Origin: Coniella vitis
Lineage: Eukaryota; Ascomycota; Sordariomycetes; Diaporthales; Schizoparmaceae
DNA length: 64,000 nucleotides
Assembly: GCA_011317545.1 (NCBI GenBank)
Contig: WUJK01000008.1
Location: 186,001-250,000 of the forward strand
Direction: 5' to 3'
Positions 24,504-37,757 of the stretch are shown here, piece by piece. The translations under genes were made by a program, and so were the position numbers. The notes below the pieces were generated by a model. The model saw only the letters and a program-made list of their open reading frames with translations, was not told where the DNA came from and made no database searches. Within the stretch, counting starts at the first letter, position 1. Each line of letters starts with the position of its first letter.

Positions 24504-26408
24504 GCTGGCTTTGGCTTGGCTGGCTGTGATGGGCCGTCTTTTTGTCTTCCTTCTTCTCTTTTTTGTCCCCCGGTCTCGTCTCTTGCCAGTCGCCAATTCT
24601 TTGTGCATGGCCGCACCGCACCACAGCCGCAGCCACACCCACACCGCAATTACCGCCTTGCCATTATTGGATTCCAACGAACCGGCCCAGCACAGAGGTC
24701 TGACGGTGTGCATGATGTATATACATAATCTACACCCCTGTGTCTGCATCTCGCATACCCCTTCTCGCGCGCTTATCTCCCATCCCACACACGACGGCCA
24801 TCCCTTCCACTGGGGGGGCGCCATGGGCCCTGAAGAGACACGAGACACACCAAAGAAAGAAGAAGAAAAGGAACCTGCATCGTTGATCTGCATCGTCTAC
24901 CTTGCCTTGCCCTTCTCTTTTCTTGGTGTCTTGTTGTTTGCTCTGCAGCACCTAATAAGCGTTTATTTCTACGTGCTATTGCACCTCCCTGTCTATAGCC
25001 ACGATTGGGCAATTTGTTTTTATTTCTTGCCTTTTTTTTTTCTTCTATCTTTTATCTTCTTCTTTTTTTGGTTCAACGGTTTACAAGCATATCATCTGTT
25101 TAGCCTCTGTCCTGTTTCTTGTTTCTTGGAGCGCATCAAACCAGTCTGCTGTTGGTTCCTTGGGTCACTTTTTCTCTGATGATTTTTTATTCACGCGCAT
25201 GGGAGGGAGACTTTTTATTTTCTTTCTCCGACTCAGCATCTCTCACGTTGCAGTTTCGTGTTTCCGACCTTCATGTCTGGCTCTCTAGTTTTCACTTTTT
25301 CAGTTTCATCGGCTTCCAACAAAGCAAGCGGCACAAAGGAAAATGAGGGTTTGGGAAAAGCTTGTTTCAGTCTTCGTCTTTTGTTTTTGGGTGGACCACC
25401 ATGCCAATCAAATAAATGTCTAGTATAGTATACGTACGCTTATACGCTAGTGTAATAATACTCAGCATCCATTCATCCCCTTCATCGATCGTTCGGCCCG
25501 TGCATGGGCTGTCGTAAAAGACAATGACAAGGACAATCGAGTGTCCAGCCACGTTGCGTCTTTGTTTGTTTCCACGTCCATGCGTCCGCCCTTCTCTCTG
25601 GCTTTCCGTCTTTGTTCTCATCCTGCACAGTTCCACATGGGCATTTTTGATTAATCACACCGTACCACTTATTGTCATCACACAAAAATAAACTTTGCCT
25701 CGCTTCAAGGCTTCCCCTTTCTCCTGTCCGTCTTCTGTCGGCCGCCCCCCCCCCCCCTTCTCTCCATCACGGTCCCTTGGACACTATAGTATGTAGTATG
25801 CACCGGTGATTTTGTAAAACATGCCCCCGGCCTCCCCGGATCTTCGCAGTCCTTGATTCACGAACTGGTTTTGCTCGGCTCTGCCCTTGCTCTGCCCTGC
25901 CTCGGCTCCAGTTTTTTCTTCACCCGGCCGTGCCATCCATGAACGGCCAAACTCCATTCGCACCCATCTGTTCCAACATGCAGATACAAACACGAATCAC
26001 ATTTCCACTTTTTTTTTCCCCTCTCTATTCATTTCTTTTTTCCTCTTTTTCCCTTTTTTTTCTTTTCCGAATTCGTGCTTCCACCAACAACAACAACAAC
26101 ACGCATATTCTCCATCTTTCGAAACTCCCCGTCGCCCCATTCTTTTTTCTTTTTTGGAAAATCCACAAATCGCCCCACCCACTCCAGTCTTTTGATCCCA
26201 GGTCCGAAGTCCTGCATCTTATTTCTGTATCCAGATTTGCCTCCCTCCGCACTCCCCGGGACGAAAAGGAAAAAAGGCTCCTAGGTTGGCTCAGACTAAC
26301 AAACTAACTAAATGATCGACTGACTGACGCAAGCAACACCCGGCCCTCCCCCCCTGTGGGGAAAAAAAAGGAACTGCCCCAAACAATCAATACGAAGAAA
26401 GACGAAAC

Positions 26409-26409
<1 letters not shown>

Positions 26410-26444
<35 letters not shown>
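26410..26444. repeat. Poly-A run (35 bp)
   Basis: An uninterrupted run of 35 A in non-coding spacer. I see no retroelement body or target duplication beside it, so it is listed only as a homopolymer. Confidence 0.85.
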
Positions 26445-26446
<2 letters not shown>

Positions 26447-26739
26447 AGGAGACGAGATGGGGTCATCATATGCACCGGGGGAGAGGGGATAAGGAGATAT
26501 CTTTTATTTATTTTTTATTTCCTTCTTTTTGGTACTTTGTATTTACTATTTTCCCCTTCCCAAAGCCCCCCCCCCACTCTTCCTTTTCCATGAGATTGAT
26601 TACTATCGATAACTTTGGGGGGGGGGGGGCCGGGGGGGTTGACTTTACATGGAGAGTGACGAAGCCGAGGAACCTTAAAACAGTTTCTATTATTCATTGT
26701 GCTTCCGGTGTTCCCTCTCTGCCCCACCATAACGCGTGT

Positions 26740-26762
26740 TATAATAATAATAATAATAATAA
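26740..26762. repeat. TAA trinucleotide microsatellite
   Basis: About seven and a half tandem TAA triplets in spacer DNA. Confidence 0.85.
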
Positions 26763-29078
26763 CAAAAGAGAGAGAGACATCAAGGGATTGATTTGCCCTG
26801 GTAACAGCATCTCCTCTCATAGTACATAGTACTGCTTATTTGGTTTTGGGGGTTTTTCTATATCAACATACTATTATTATAATATGCTATAAACCTGTAT
26901 GTACATACATATATACATACTATGCGGTATTTGAAATACGATCACCCAACTCCACAATACTTTCTCCCCCCACCCTTCTTACGTGGAACAACACCATAAC
27001 CACACTAAACACGAACAAAAGATGGAAACGAGAATCAAGAATGTATTGAGTCAATAAACACACACAAAAAACAAAGCAGCATATACGTCGTATACATAGT
27101 AGGGTACAATTTTAAGGGGGGAAGGCTTGGTAGGGATACTCCCACCTATGCCTTTGTTTTCTTTTCCAACCCACGTTGGCAAACTTGCTCTCCCCGTGTT
27201 CTCCGTTAAACGTTGATTTCTTTTTTTTTTTTTGAGATTTTTTTTTGGTGATGGGCTGGCTGGTTTTGATTTGGTTGCGTGTGGTGGTATGTGCTATTGT
27301 GAGAGAGAGAGTACATAGTATACTATAGAACGGAAAGTTGCGGACAAGGGAGAAAAGAAAAAAGAAAAGCATGTTTTGTACGAGTTGTTTAGGAAATAAA
27401 GATAAATACGTGTGAGATACGAGCGAGAGGAAACGAAGTAGGGGTAAAGAGAAAGAAAAAAAAAAAAAAAAAAGTGTTGGAGAAAGAGAGCAAAAGAAAA
27501 AAGAAACAAGGCAAGTTTACCATATAGACAAGAGGCAGGCATATATGTTCATTTCTTCATCATCTCGTTGGAGCAAAAGTCTTTTTTTCTACATGGGCAG
27601 GTGAGAGAGTTTTATGGAAAGGTTCGATAACATATCGATATAATACCAATCTTTCCTGTGGGCCGTAGCGGATGTAACCGCCATCACTCCCACGATGCAC
27701 ACACACCTCTTATAAGTTTCGACACTATTCGCAGTCCGTAATTTCGATGCAAAAAACGGTCACAAGCAGGTGAAAGCGCAACTTCTTTCCTCCCCCACAG
27801 CCGGTAATAAACGTGCAAGTATAATCAATAGTAAGAGTGCTTTTCTTTTATGTATTCTTTCTTTTAGAAAAAAAAGCCGCCCAAAGGATGCTACACTGCA
27901 AATCGTTCATCGCCAACAAATGTTTAGAAGACTACTACTTGTGTACACCGTATAAAAAGAAAGAGGAAAAAAAGCCTCCGTCACGTAAGGAAGGATCTGC
28001 CGAGGTACAAAATGCCACCCTACGCAGAGGAAAACCAGAAGAAGAAGCAAAAGAAAGAAGCAAAAAGAAGACCTTGCCGGATTTAGTATCTTCCCCCCCC
28101 CCCTCTCCTTTGCTTCTCCAGGGTTCAAGGTGGTAGATGCATATTATACATACACCATGAACAGATATAGCCCAGCATCAAGTGAATAGTAACGTTGATA
28201 TAACCGCAATACGACAACCGCTTGACAGGGGGGTTTGGAAAGATGTCGAGGGTTACTTATCATAACACTATTATAAGGTAATAATTTCAATTTGAAGGAA
28301 TCAATGCCATAGGGCTAGGTGGTAGCTAACACACCTGAAGGTTTCTGTACTATGTCTACAAAAGCAGAGAATAGAGATATACGTTGGATTATGTCGTATA
28401 CTGTAATAGTACTTTTATTAGAAAAGGATTTCGGAAACACCACACTCGGAGAGTAAAGACACAAACAATACCCTGGGAAGAAAGAAAAAAAAAAGAAACA
28501 AAACAGGTTTCAACAACGCAATGTCAAGGGTGGCTTGCCGTCATGCCTTTTTGTTTTACTATCACCAAAACTCGCGACAACGAATGTGATCACGAGCGGT
28601 GGATGGTGGATGGGTGACGACTAGTGACCATAAGAAGGGCCGGGCTGGGCTTGGACTGACTTTTAGGTGATTGTGTTTGTATGTCTGCTGCTGATGATGA
28701 TGACGACAACGACGACTTGGGATACGTTATATTGCGTTTGAATTTACATCTGTTGCGCCATGCTACTACTACTGCTGCTGCTGCTCCTGTCTGCTGACGA
28801 GGTGTTGGTACGAATAGTTGCCAAAGTATAGATACAACAACACGATAACCCACAAAAAGAAATCCGTGTATTCTCCGAGTGCAACACACCTTTGCTCGGC
28901 TCATAGAAAACACTGCACCACCCTGCGCCTTCCGGGGGGTCGTCCTCCGTAGGAAAGAATAATTTCCGTATGCTCTCACAGTACAGCCAACCGCATATAT
29001 ACAAAAAGAATGCACACACGGTACGTGCCGTAAGCGAGTAAGCAGTCTGAAGGATGGGCAGGTGACCAACCAACTAAA

Positions 29079-29125
29079 CCAACCAACCAACCAACCAACC
29101 AACCAACAAACAAACAAACAAACAA
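29079..29125. repeat. CCAA then CAAA tetranucleotide repeats
   Basis: Seven CCAA units (29079-29106) run directly into about five CAAA units. Confidence 0.85.
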
Positions 29126-30192
29126 GGAAGAAGGGTGTCCTTCGTATTTCCGAACGGGTAGTAACAGGACCGGTGGAGATGTTGGGGTATTTTGGAAACT
29201 CGGTAGAAGGACGGGTGATAAATTTCGGAGAATATTTGCTTGTATGATGCCAAGGAACAGTGAAGGAATGATGGGGGCGTCAAGATGGATGGGCTTTTAC
29301 ATTTCATGTCATGTACCACGTGGATAGGAGAAGGAAAGTAGAGCAGCGACGGCTGTAGAAAAGCTCCAGACTACACAAGTATAACGCACAGGTATGTAGT
29401 AATATAATAGAATGCCTACTTGTTCTGTACTACGACGATCATGATATCTGTTACTCCTATCCTCTTTTGCTCTTTACCTACCCAAGGACACACTGCATAT
29501 TGGGCAGCATATTGTCCATATTAAAGAAATATTAAAATGGAACTGTAAAGCTCTTTATTTGTAAAATATGTATAAAAAAAAGTGGTAAATAATAATGAAG
29601 GCTCCCTCATGATATTCCAATTCCCTTTCCTTTCTTCCCTCCAAGCCGTTCATCTCAAATTCACTCAGCACTCTCGAACTTGCGCTCATAGAAACCCATT
29701 CTCTTATTTTTTTTTTGGTTTGTTTTTCCTTTCGGTTCTCGCTGCAGCTCACAATGCATGTCACTCTGTGCAGCGGATCATCCATTCTCATTTTCTTTTT
29801 TTGATTTTGTTTTGCGCCAGACATGACAGAAGGAGGTATACCCGCCGAGTGTGCCAGTGTTCCATCTCAGGAGACATAGGCCATGTCATGGCTGGGATGT
29901 GTTGATATTTTAAGAGCAGGCCTAGAGGAAGAAATCATACGAGTCAGAAACTGGAAATCTTCCACAACACACATTGGAGGGTTTGATATATATGAGGAAC
30001 CAAGTGTTTCCATATCGCTACAAGGGCTCTTGTTCGTCTCCCATCTTGAGCCAGGGGAAGGGTCTGTGCAGGACCACAGACGGAACCGCATCCAGGCCAG
30101 AAGAGGCAGAGATGGGGACACGATGGGTCACCGACGAAGACGAGGGCCATGAAGATGAATCGAGCGGACGAAGGGGTGAGAAATGTACTCAC

Positions 30193-31102
30193 ATTCTCGG
30201 CGGGCGCATCGCAAGCAGCGTTGGCGAGGTTGCAGGCAAGCTGAGCCTGGGCGTTGCACTCGCACAGCTATATGAGAATCGTCAGTCATGATATCCAACA
30301 GAGGCAAGAAGAAACAAAAGAGCACCAGTTGCATCTTGGCAGAGAATGGCCATGGAGACACCCTCAAGCGCGGATGCGTCTCGTCAGACAACACTCCTCC
30401 CCAGTCATTCTTGCCATGACCCCATAGCAGGCACTTCTCATTCTCCAGCAGATCTGTGGGCTCTCCTTCGATTCTCCTTTGTCTCTTTTCTGCTGCCCTT
30501 CTTTTCTCCTCGCGTCCTGGGGGGAGCTGGAAGGGGGAACAGGAAAACGGTCAAGCCAGGTTTTTGGGACGGTCCGCGAAGAGTGGTCTTCTGTATGATA
30601 CAACAAGACGACACGCCGCTGATCCATCCATTCAACCACCCAGCCAACCGTCCGAACCACCCAATCTCCCTCTTGTCCTTCTCTTTTTCCCCTTTTGCTT
30701 CCCTGGTCACACCTCCCTACTACTCCTCCACCACCTCCTCTTCTTTCCCTCACTACTCCCTCTCTTTCTCTTTCCCACACACACATACACACACACACAC
30801 AAAGAAGACCCAAAAGAAAACAGCAAACAGAAAAGAGGAAAGGGAAAAACACTCACGCTAGTAGCGCTCAACCGCGGGTCACACACAGCCGGCTTGCAGC
30901 TGCACGTCTCGGGGGTGAAATCGGGGATGTTGTCCGTGGCGACGCTCGTCGAGTTGCCGGCAGCCGTGCCGTTGCCGTCGTCGCGCACGACCAGCTCGGC
31001 AAAGGCCCGCGGGGCGGCGGGCATGCCGTGGCCGGGGTGCGCCTGGACGGAGACGACGGCGGCGGCGGCGAGGAGGGTGAGGAGGGTGGTCAAGGAGTAC
31101 AT
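30193..31102 (-). CDS. Small secreted cysteine-rich protein (3' end unresolved)
   Basis: Exon 1 (31102-30857) encodes a signal peptide (hydrophobic core TLLTLLAAAAVVSV, likely cut near Ala21) and a short N-glycosylatable, Cys-containing domain (CSCKPAVCD). It ends at GTGAGT in phase 0. A TGACTGAC branch site and a TATAG acceptor then lead to exon 2 (30267-30193), which continues LCECNAQAQLACNLANAAC and ends at another GTGAGT. That gives seven cysteines in about 107 residues, so a disulphide-rich extracellular protein is likely. The first intron is unusually long (589 bp). A possible third exon begins after the CACAG at about 30064 and stops at 29944, but its sequence is unconvincing, so the C-terminus is left open. 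I do not recognise the family. It sits inside the GAG locus, but nothing in the sequence ties it to GAG. Confidence 0.55.
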
Positions 31103-34100
31103 CTTGTTTGTGAGTGTCTGTATGTTGGCAAAAAGGATATCAGGATTTTTGGTGTCTGGATGAACGAGGGCTGAGAGGTGTTTTGGTCGGATGGACGGTT
31201 GGTTGAACGAGTGGTGGTTTGTTGATGCAGGTCAGGAGGGATCCCGTGAAAAGAAGGGCCTGGCAGTCTCTCTGGTTATTATTATGACGACGTGCAAAGA
31301 GAAAAGAAAAAGGAGTAGCCAAGTGATTTTCCAAGAAAGGGATGAGAGGACTAGAAGAAACTAAAAAAGCGAAAGCGGTTGGTGATGGCAATGTTCTTTC
31401 TTCCCAACAGGAACAAGAAAGATGGGCCGCGGGTAAAAGATGGGGGGCGCTCTGGGATACAAAAAAGGGCGGACAAGAATTACACAGGCACTCGCACACG
31501 GACACCGTCACACGAGACGAAACAAATACACAGCAACGCCGAACCAGTAACGTCCAGTGCTCGCACTAGTGTGTATTCACTTCCTTGGGCAAGAGAAGAG
31601 GCGGGGGCTGGACGAGCAGAAACAAGGGAGCGTCTACTTCTCTTTTGCCTCAGCTCTCCTGCGGATAAGACGGCGCCCACTTTCAACAGCCCAGCTGGTA
31701 AACGCGCATTCCAGTTGCTTCAAAGTACAGGCAAATAGTACAGCCCGAGCCCGTACACGCTCTCAGCCTATCCTGTGAGACGCTCTGTCGTTTGCTAGCA
31801 AACGGCGGGGGGGGGGGCCCAAGCAGCGCTGGCGCAGAACCACATGCCAGTGGTCTGAGACCATGATCTGAGAGATTCCTCGTCTGCATAAACACAGGCA
31901 CAGCAAATAGCCTGAGGGGATACGAAGCGATGTGGACTTGGGGCTGGAGGCATGCCCAGCCCTACAGTGGCTGACTGGGCCGGGTCGGGGGCTGGACCAC
32001 GCAGGGCGAGTTTGCCAAGGGCCAGCTCGTCCCAGACGGAGCGAGTCGAGCCCGTACCATATCACCAAGCGCGCCCAGACGGGCAAAGGTCAAGCGAGGC
32101 CATGCCATGTACTCAGTAGAGCGGTCCAGAGCCAAGCAAGCACTAGACCAGGCCAAAACCCAATTCGCGCAGCACCTCTCAAGGGTGCGATGGACAGTGC
32201 AGTGGAGTCGGCGGCGAGCTGTCAGAATCACGGGCTGGCTGGCTCGAAGCCTAGAACTCAGCTGGAGCCTTTCTCCATCCCCAGCCCAGAGCCCAGAGGA
32301 AGCTGAAGTCTGCTGCTAGTTCCGGCCCAACCGGGCAAGAGAACGGAGCCTGTCTTGGCTGTGCGAGAGAGAGGCGCCAGCTGTGGCCTCTTGTGTGGAA
32401 TGGGCGACCAGGAGAGAAAAGAGATGCGACGCTGTGCATCATCGTGGACGATTCTGCACGCCGTTGGCTCTTTTGCCGGGAGAGGGACGCTGGCAGCGCA
32501 GCGCAGGCGTGTACACCGACAGGACATATCAGCCTCAAGCCTCTTCACCTGCCCATCTCCACAGCGAGTGCGACTTGTCGTGCGCGCTATACTATGTATG
32601 CACGAGTAGTGTGTCGAGTGGCGTCGGCTATTTTTACCCCGTACCCACGTTGGCCTGCACGCTACTGTGTGCTATGTGTCGTGGACGTGGAATCTGACTG
32701 GCCGGTCCCTTGATCGCAACGAGTAGCTAAGTAGTCTCAGCGCTCGTGCAGGGCGTCGTTGCGGTGCGGCTGAACGAGAGAACTTGGGCAAGGCGAGAAT
32801 CGAGCGACGACGACGACAACCACAGGGAAAGCCCACAGACGCTTGGCCAATGGTGTGACGCCTCGTATGGACGCTTCGGTGCTCTGCCAGAGTGACGGTC
32901 GATGACCTGGCGCGAGAAACATACAGTACACGCATCTGATCATGAGTGGTCTCGCATTTTCTGTTGAAGATCGTCGTCGTCGTCTTCCTCCCTTGAGCCG
33001 GCCTGGAGATCTGATGATCTTGTTTCGTCATTGAGAGCCCTACAAAAACACCCGAGTTGGCGCAAGATGGGTGCTTCTCCAAACGGGAAACGTCATTTTC
33101 TTTTTTTTTCCTTTTTCTCCTTTTTCTTCTTTCTTGTCGATCCAGCGCTAAGCGTGGGCTGTTGATCCGATCTGGCGGTTCGTGCACCACTTGTGGCAAC
33201 TGTTCTGGGATCTTCCCTTCTCACGGCGACGGCCTTACAGAGTAGACTTTTTCTCCCCCTGAGCGCACAGACGGGAGCCTGGCGGGTGCAAAAAGATCAT
33301 GTCCTTTGGCTAGCCGTCCAGCAGGTGTGGCGGTCATGCTGATGCAATAGTTGGACTTGGGGAGGATCTGATAGACGAGGGCGTCTGGGTAGTGGCCCCG
33401 GAAGATGCCACTCGCTTAGTGCGCGTACTATGTGTAGCATACATAGCACAAGAACTCGCGAGAGCGTAGAGCAGTGCTTTGCGGACTGGATCCACCGCCG
33501 CCAGGATGGATCGAGTAAGAAAGCCGTGATGGTTACGCCCCAAACGAGAAGATGCCCCTCTCACTCACTGCCTGACTTGACTTGGCTGGCCTTGGTTCTC
33601 TCCCTTCTTTCTCTTGGCGCCCGGACGAAACGAGAAGCGCGATGGAGCAATCGTCCGAAGTCCCCAAGGATTCGAGGGGCCGTCGCTTTTGTTTTTCTCG
33701 TATCCTGCTCCCTCGTCTCAACAGGCTTGGTTGGGGCCCTGTGGTTTGTATGTGCCCTGTACATTGGATGGTGGTCTGCTGTGCCACAAGGGAGCGTGCG
33801 GCTGTGTAAAAGGTACGTACCTCAAGTACCCAAGTACTATGTACCCAAGTACTGCAGCACTATGTAACCATGCACACACAAAAAGTACTGCTATGTATAA
33901 CAAGCAAGGGGGCAACAACACAAGCAAATACATTATGCACACAGATACTCTCTCAATCCTGTAGAGAACGCAAACTTTGTAGCATTTTACTCACTGAGCA
34001 AGAAAGAAAAGGAAGATGGCAAAGAGGGGGAGAAAAGAATGACCAAACAACACCCCGCCCCAAGAACTTCCCCTCTATGCAGTACATAGTACATAGTACA

Positions 34101-37100
34101 GAGTACCGAGTACGCATCTGTTCCCGCTAAACAAGCTACCGTAGGCTGTGGATGTTCCGACTAGTGGGGCGGCGGGCCGCGCCCTCGTGTTTGGCTCGCT
34201 CAGGTACAGCCGGCAAAGTATCTCGGTACACTACATGGTAAGTACCTATGTACACGTAAGAACCATAAACAAAAAGAAGTGCCATCGACAAAGTGAGAGC
34301 GAGAAGCGTTCGTGGGCCTGTCCTTGTCCCCGCCCCCCTTCCCAATTCTGGGGTTACGTCCTTGATCCTGACAAACCCTTTTCTTTGCTCCTTGTACATA
34401 GTCGCTGGGCTACCGCTGCTCCTTGATCCCTGCCCACACCCTCCTACCCCTGATTTGCATCTATCGGGGTGGTGGGTGAGCGCTCTCTTTGCATCCGATG
34501 TACCTGCAAGTATCTTTTATGCGCTGCATTTCGTGCCAGACGCCATAACTGACTGACTGACTGACTGACTGCACTGCGAATAATCCAATGGCAGCCGTAC
34601 AACCCGCCCACGAGCATCTTGTTGACGTCCGGGGTGCTCTCAGTGGCGCGCTCCTCACCGACTCATCTGCAAATGAGCCCGTACTGTGCAAAAACCCGAA
34701 CACGTTTCTGTCTGCTTCCGGGACCTATGCGGAATCACGATGGGGAGGCGCCGTGTCTTGGTTGTTATATAGCTAGTTGCTGATGAAAAACCCAAGACTC
34801 TCAATCCCCTCCCATCGGGGTTCTTTAGGAGCTGTGAGCAGAGACCCCCTTGCGTCCTTCCTGGGGAAGCAAGCAAAATCAATAGTGGCTGCTATAGCGG
34901 GTTTCTTTAATATTTTCCAGAAGGCCGGCCCCCCTGAAACCTGGTATTCGAGACCCCTCACCACCATGTATCAACTCGGGTACTACAAAGCCCTGTAGGT
35001 GCCCGGTTCTTTTCGCTGGGCTCACTCAGCCTTTGCTCTTGCTCCTACATTGTATTCTCTCTCTTTTTTTTTTTTTTTTTTTTTCCAGAGGGAGCCGAAT
35101 GAAGAGCCTTAAAATCCCCGTCCGTCTGTCTCATCACGGGCCCCCCGCCCAGTCTGTGAATCCTATTCTACTATGCACGAGTTACATTTACTTCTCACTC
35201 AGGGACTTTGTGCTGTGGTCCTGCTGGGGCATGTGACCGACCATGCTTGCTCACAGTCCTAGCTCATTCATTCTTCACATGTGAAATCAAGAGTCGCGGG
35301 CTGGATCAAGCACTGGTTCGCTTGAAGGGTGAGCAAAAAAAAAAGGGAACGTGTCGAGCGTGCAAGTAAGACGAATGAGCAGAATGCAGCGCTGCGGGCA
35401 TACTGGTTGGATACAAATCACTTCAGAAAAGGGCTCAATGGCAAGTGAACCTCAGCTTATACATAGTACATGCATATAATGAATGCTCTAAGCAAGTTAT
35501 TGTTGCTGTGAACCTCGCGGACAGGTGGATTGTTACCTACAAGCAGGAATCAACGGAGAACGCATTGAAGGTTACCCCAGGCCCAATATCAATGACCACA
35601 ATGTAACGTTGGCTCCCGGCCCAGCGCATTGCAAGGGCGAAAGAAGAAGAAGAAAAAAAGAAAAGAAAAAAAAAGGGAAAAAGAGAGCCAAGACCAGACC
35701 AGACCAGACCAGACCAATCACCACGTAAAAAGGAAACCGATTGATTTATCCGCATCCACAAGAGAGTCAGGCAAAAGCGGATGGACATCTCGGCTCTCGC
35801 CCACTTGGTCCATTTTGCTTGTACTGGTATTCTACTTGGGACACCTCGGACAGCTCCGTCTTAGACGACTGACTAGTCGAGCGAAAGCATATATTATCAC
35901 CCATCATGCCACATAGTCACAGCAACAACCGCTTCGATACGTACCACTTGCCATTATCGCCAGTCATTCCGCAAATCAATACATGTATTCTCTACATGAT
36001 CCCCCAACCCAAAAGAACCAGCAGGAAAAGAGGGTATAAAAAAAGAAGAAAAAAAAAAAACCAGACCAGTCGCACGATGCCAAGCCTTTTCGCTGCATGC
36101 TGCATTGTTTTCTTTGTCTTGCCCTTTCCTTTTTCTCTCCTCACTCTACTCTACTCCACCACACCACACCAACACCACAACACACCATCCCACTTTGAAT
36201 ACGAGCTTACTACACCTTGTGATTCCCGCTGACATTTGCCCCGCAACCGTACGCATAACAGAAACTTAAAAATTGCCGAATTATTTACATAGTAACCTAT
36301 TTTGATGGATAATGTATTCTCGTGATTCTTTTTGGGTGGTTTGTTTTTGGTGCCCGTGATGTGTTTTTCCTTTTCAGCTGCCGAGACGTTGGGGCTCATT
36401 AGAACAAAAGGAGATATTTCAATGCGAAAACAGAGTTATTAGTTCTATTGAACGTCATTTGTCTCTATGGGGGTGTGGAAACGAATGGATGGGTCGGACG
36501 TTGAGGATAATAGCCCACACCCCCCCCTAACCTCTCCCGCCAAAAGAAGGAGAAGAAGGGTGAGTTGGGGGGAGGGGGTATAATTGCAGTAAAGTATGTT
36601 TGGACAAGCTAATTTGTTAAAAAACCCGCTTCCCGTCTTTTGTTTACATAGTACATAGCACAAGCGTTCAGCCTTGTTCGACCAGAAAACAGATTTCGTA
36701 TATGGGAAAGACATGCTCAATACAAGTTTGAGAGGAGAAGAGGAAGGCATACTATATATGTGTGTGTGTGTGTGTCAGATAGTCTAAATATACCAGCGGA
36801 ACAACTTGATATGTACTTTTTTCTTTTTCCAAATAACATGAATAGTAATGGCCAACACAAAGACACCCATATCCGGAGACGTAACCCGTATATTCCCCTT
36901 GATGGCTTGATTGAATATATATTCCAACATGTTACTTGACAGTTTCAATAATACATACTCTTTACGGCTAGAAGAAGGGCTTTCGAGCCGTTGTCCAACA
37001 ACTCCAACTCCTCTCCCCTTCTTGATTCACTGAGTTACCATATCACCAAAATACAAGTTATTTTACCATAGTATGTATACATACCACTGAACCGACACTC

Positions 37101-37751
37101 TTGTGCAACCAAGACCGACTTCCAAAAGTCTTTGCGTGTTTATGTGTGTGGGCCCAGTGTCGGGTAGCCGGAAGGGGACACTTGTTGTTAGCTTGGTTGT
37201 TGGCAGTGAAACTAAGGGGGGAAATATGTATGCTTATATGTAACTATATTCAACCGCTTCCATTTGTGGGCAATATGGTAAATCGCTAAAAGAAGGAGGG
37301 AGAAGAGAATCCACTGAAACGACGAAATACCATTTTCCAGCTACGTGCCCTTACTCAAGTGGAAGTAAGTCACCTTTATCATAGGTCCGCTGTTCAAATC
37401 AACAATAAGAATGAGGCGAGAACAGGTGAAATGATCTCAAAGATTCAAGATGAATGATACAAGTCCAGCATCAAAAGTGCTACAAAGGTGAAAAGAAAAG
37501 AAAAGAAAATGATGTTTATCGTCACAATTGAACTTCAAACGTGATTGGACCCAGGAAACTTCAGTGTCCTCAAACCCTGCTTAGTCATGATATTCATCTC
37601 ATCCTCCTATCGCTAGCCACCTTCATTCGATCCACCAACAATCTGTGGATAGCTCTCACCATCCATTTCAACAATCCAAGCATTCTTGAATCGTAGCTCA
37701 CCATCGCCTCTCTTAGTCGACTCCTTACAACTGACTCACTCACTCACTCAC
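31103..37751. other. 6.6-kb spacer between the secreted protein gene and sph3
   Basis: No supportable gene. It holds the upstream region of the small secreted protein gene, several copies of GTACTATGTAC or its reverse complement (33834, overlapping pair 34082/34089, near 35462, 36646-36658), an ACTG repeat, a poly-T run (35064-35084), a GT repeat near 36760, and AT-rich sequence toward the 3' side of sph3. Confidence 0.55.
34548..34571. repeat. ACTG tetranucleotide repeat
   Basis: Six tandem copies of ACTG in spacer DNA. Confidence 0.85.
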
Positions 37752-37757
37752 TCACTC
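37738..37757. repeat. CACT repeat overlapping the sph3 stop codon
   Basis: Five tandem CACT units on the plus strand, TGAG on the coding strand. The sph3 stop codon TGA (37754-37752) lies inside the repeat. Confidence 0.8.

Larger units (their letters stand above)
24504..29943. other. 5.4-kb gene-free spacer downstream of uge3
   Basis: No supportable gene. The stretch contains uge3 3' sequence, long homopolymer runs (poly-T near 25030, poly-C near 25746, poly-A at 26410-26444, poly-G near 26618), microsatellites, and the GTACATAGTAC word at 26822 and 27311. Open frames over the homopolymers encode Phe/Lys/Pro-rich nonsense. Confidence 0.55.

Noticed and set aside
26410..26444. Poly-A run as a retrotransposon (LINE/SINE) tail
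   Set aside because: No element body, promoter boxes or target-site duplication could be seen on either side.
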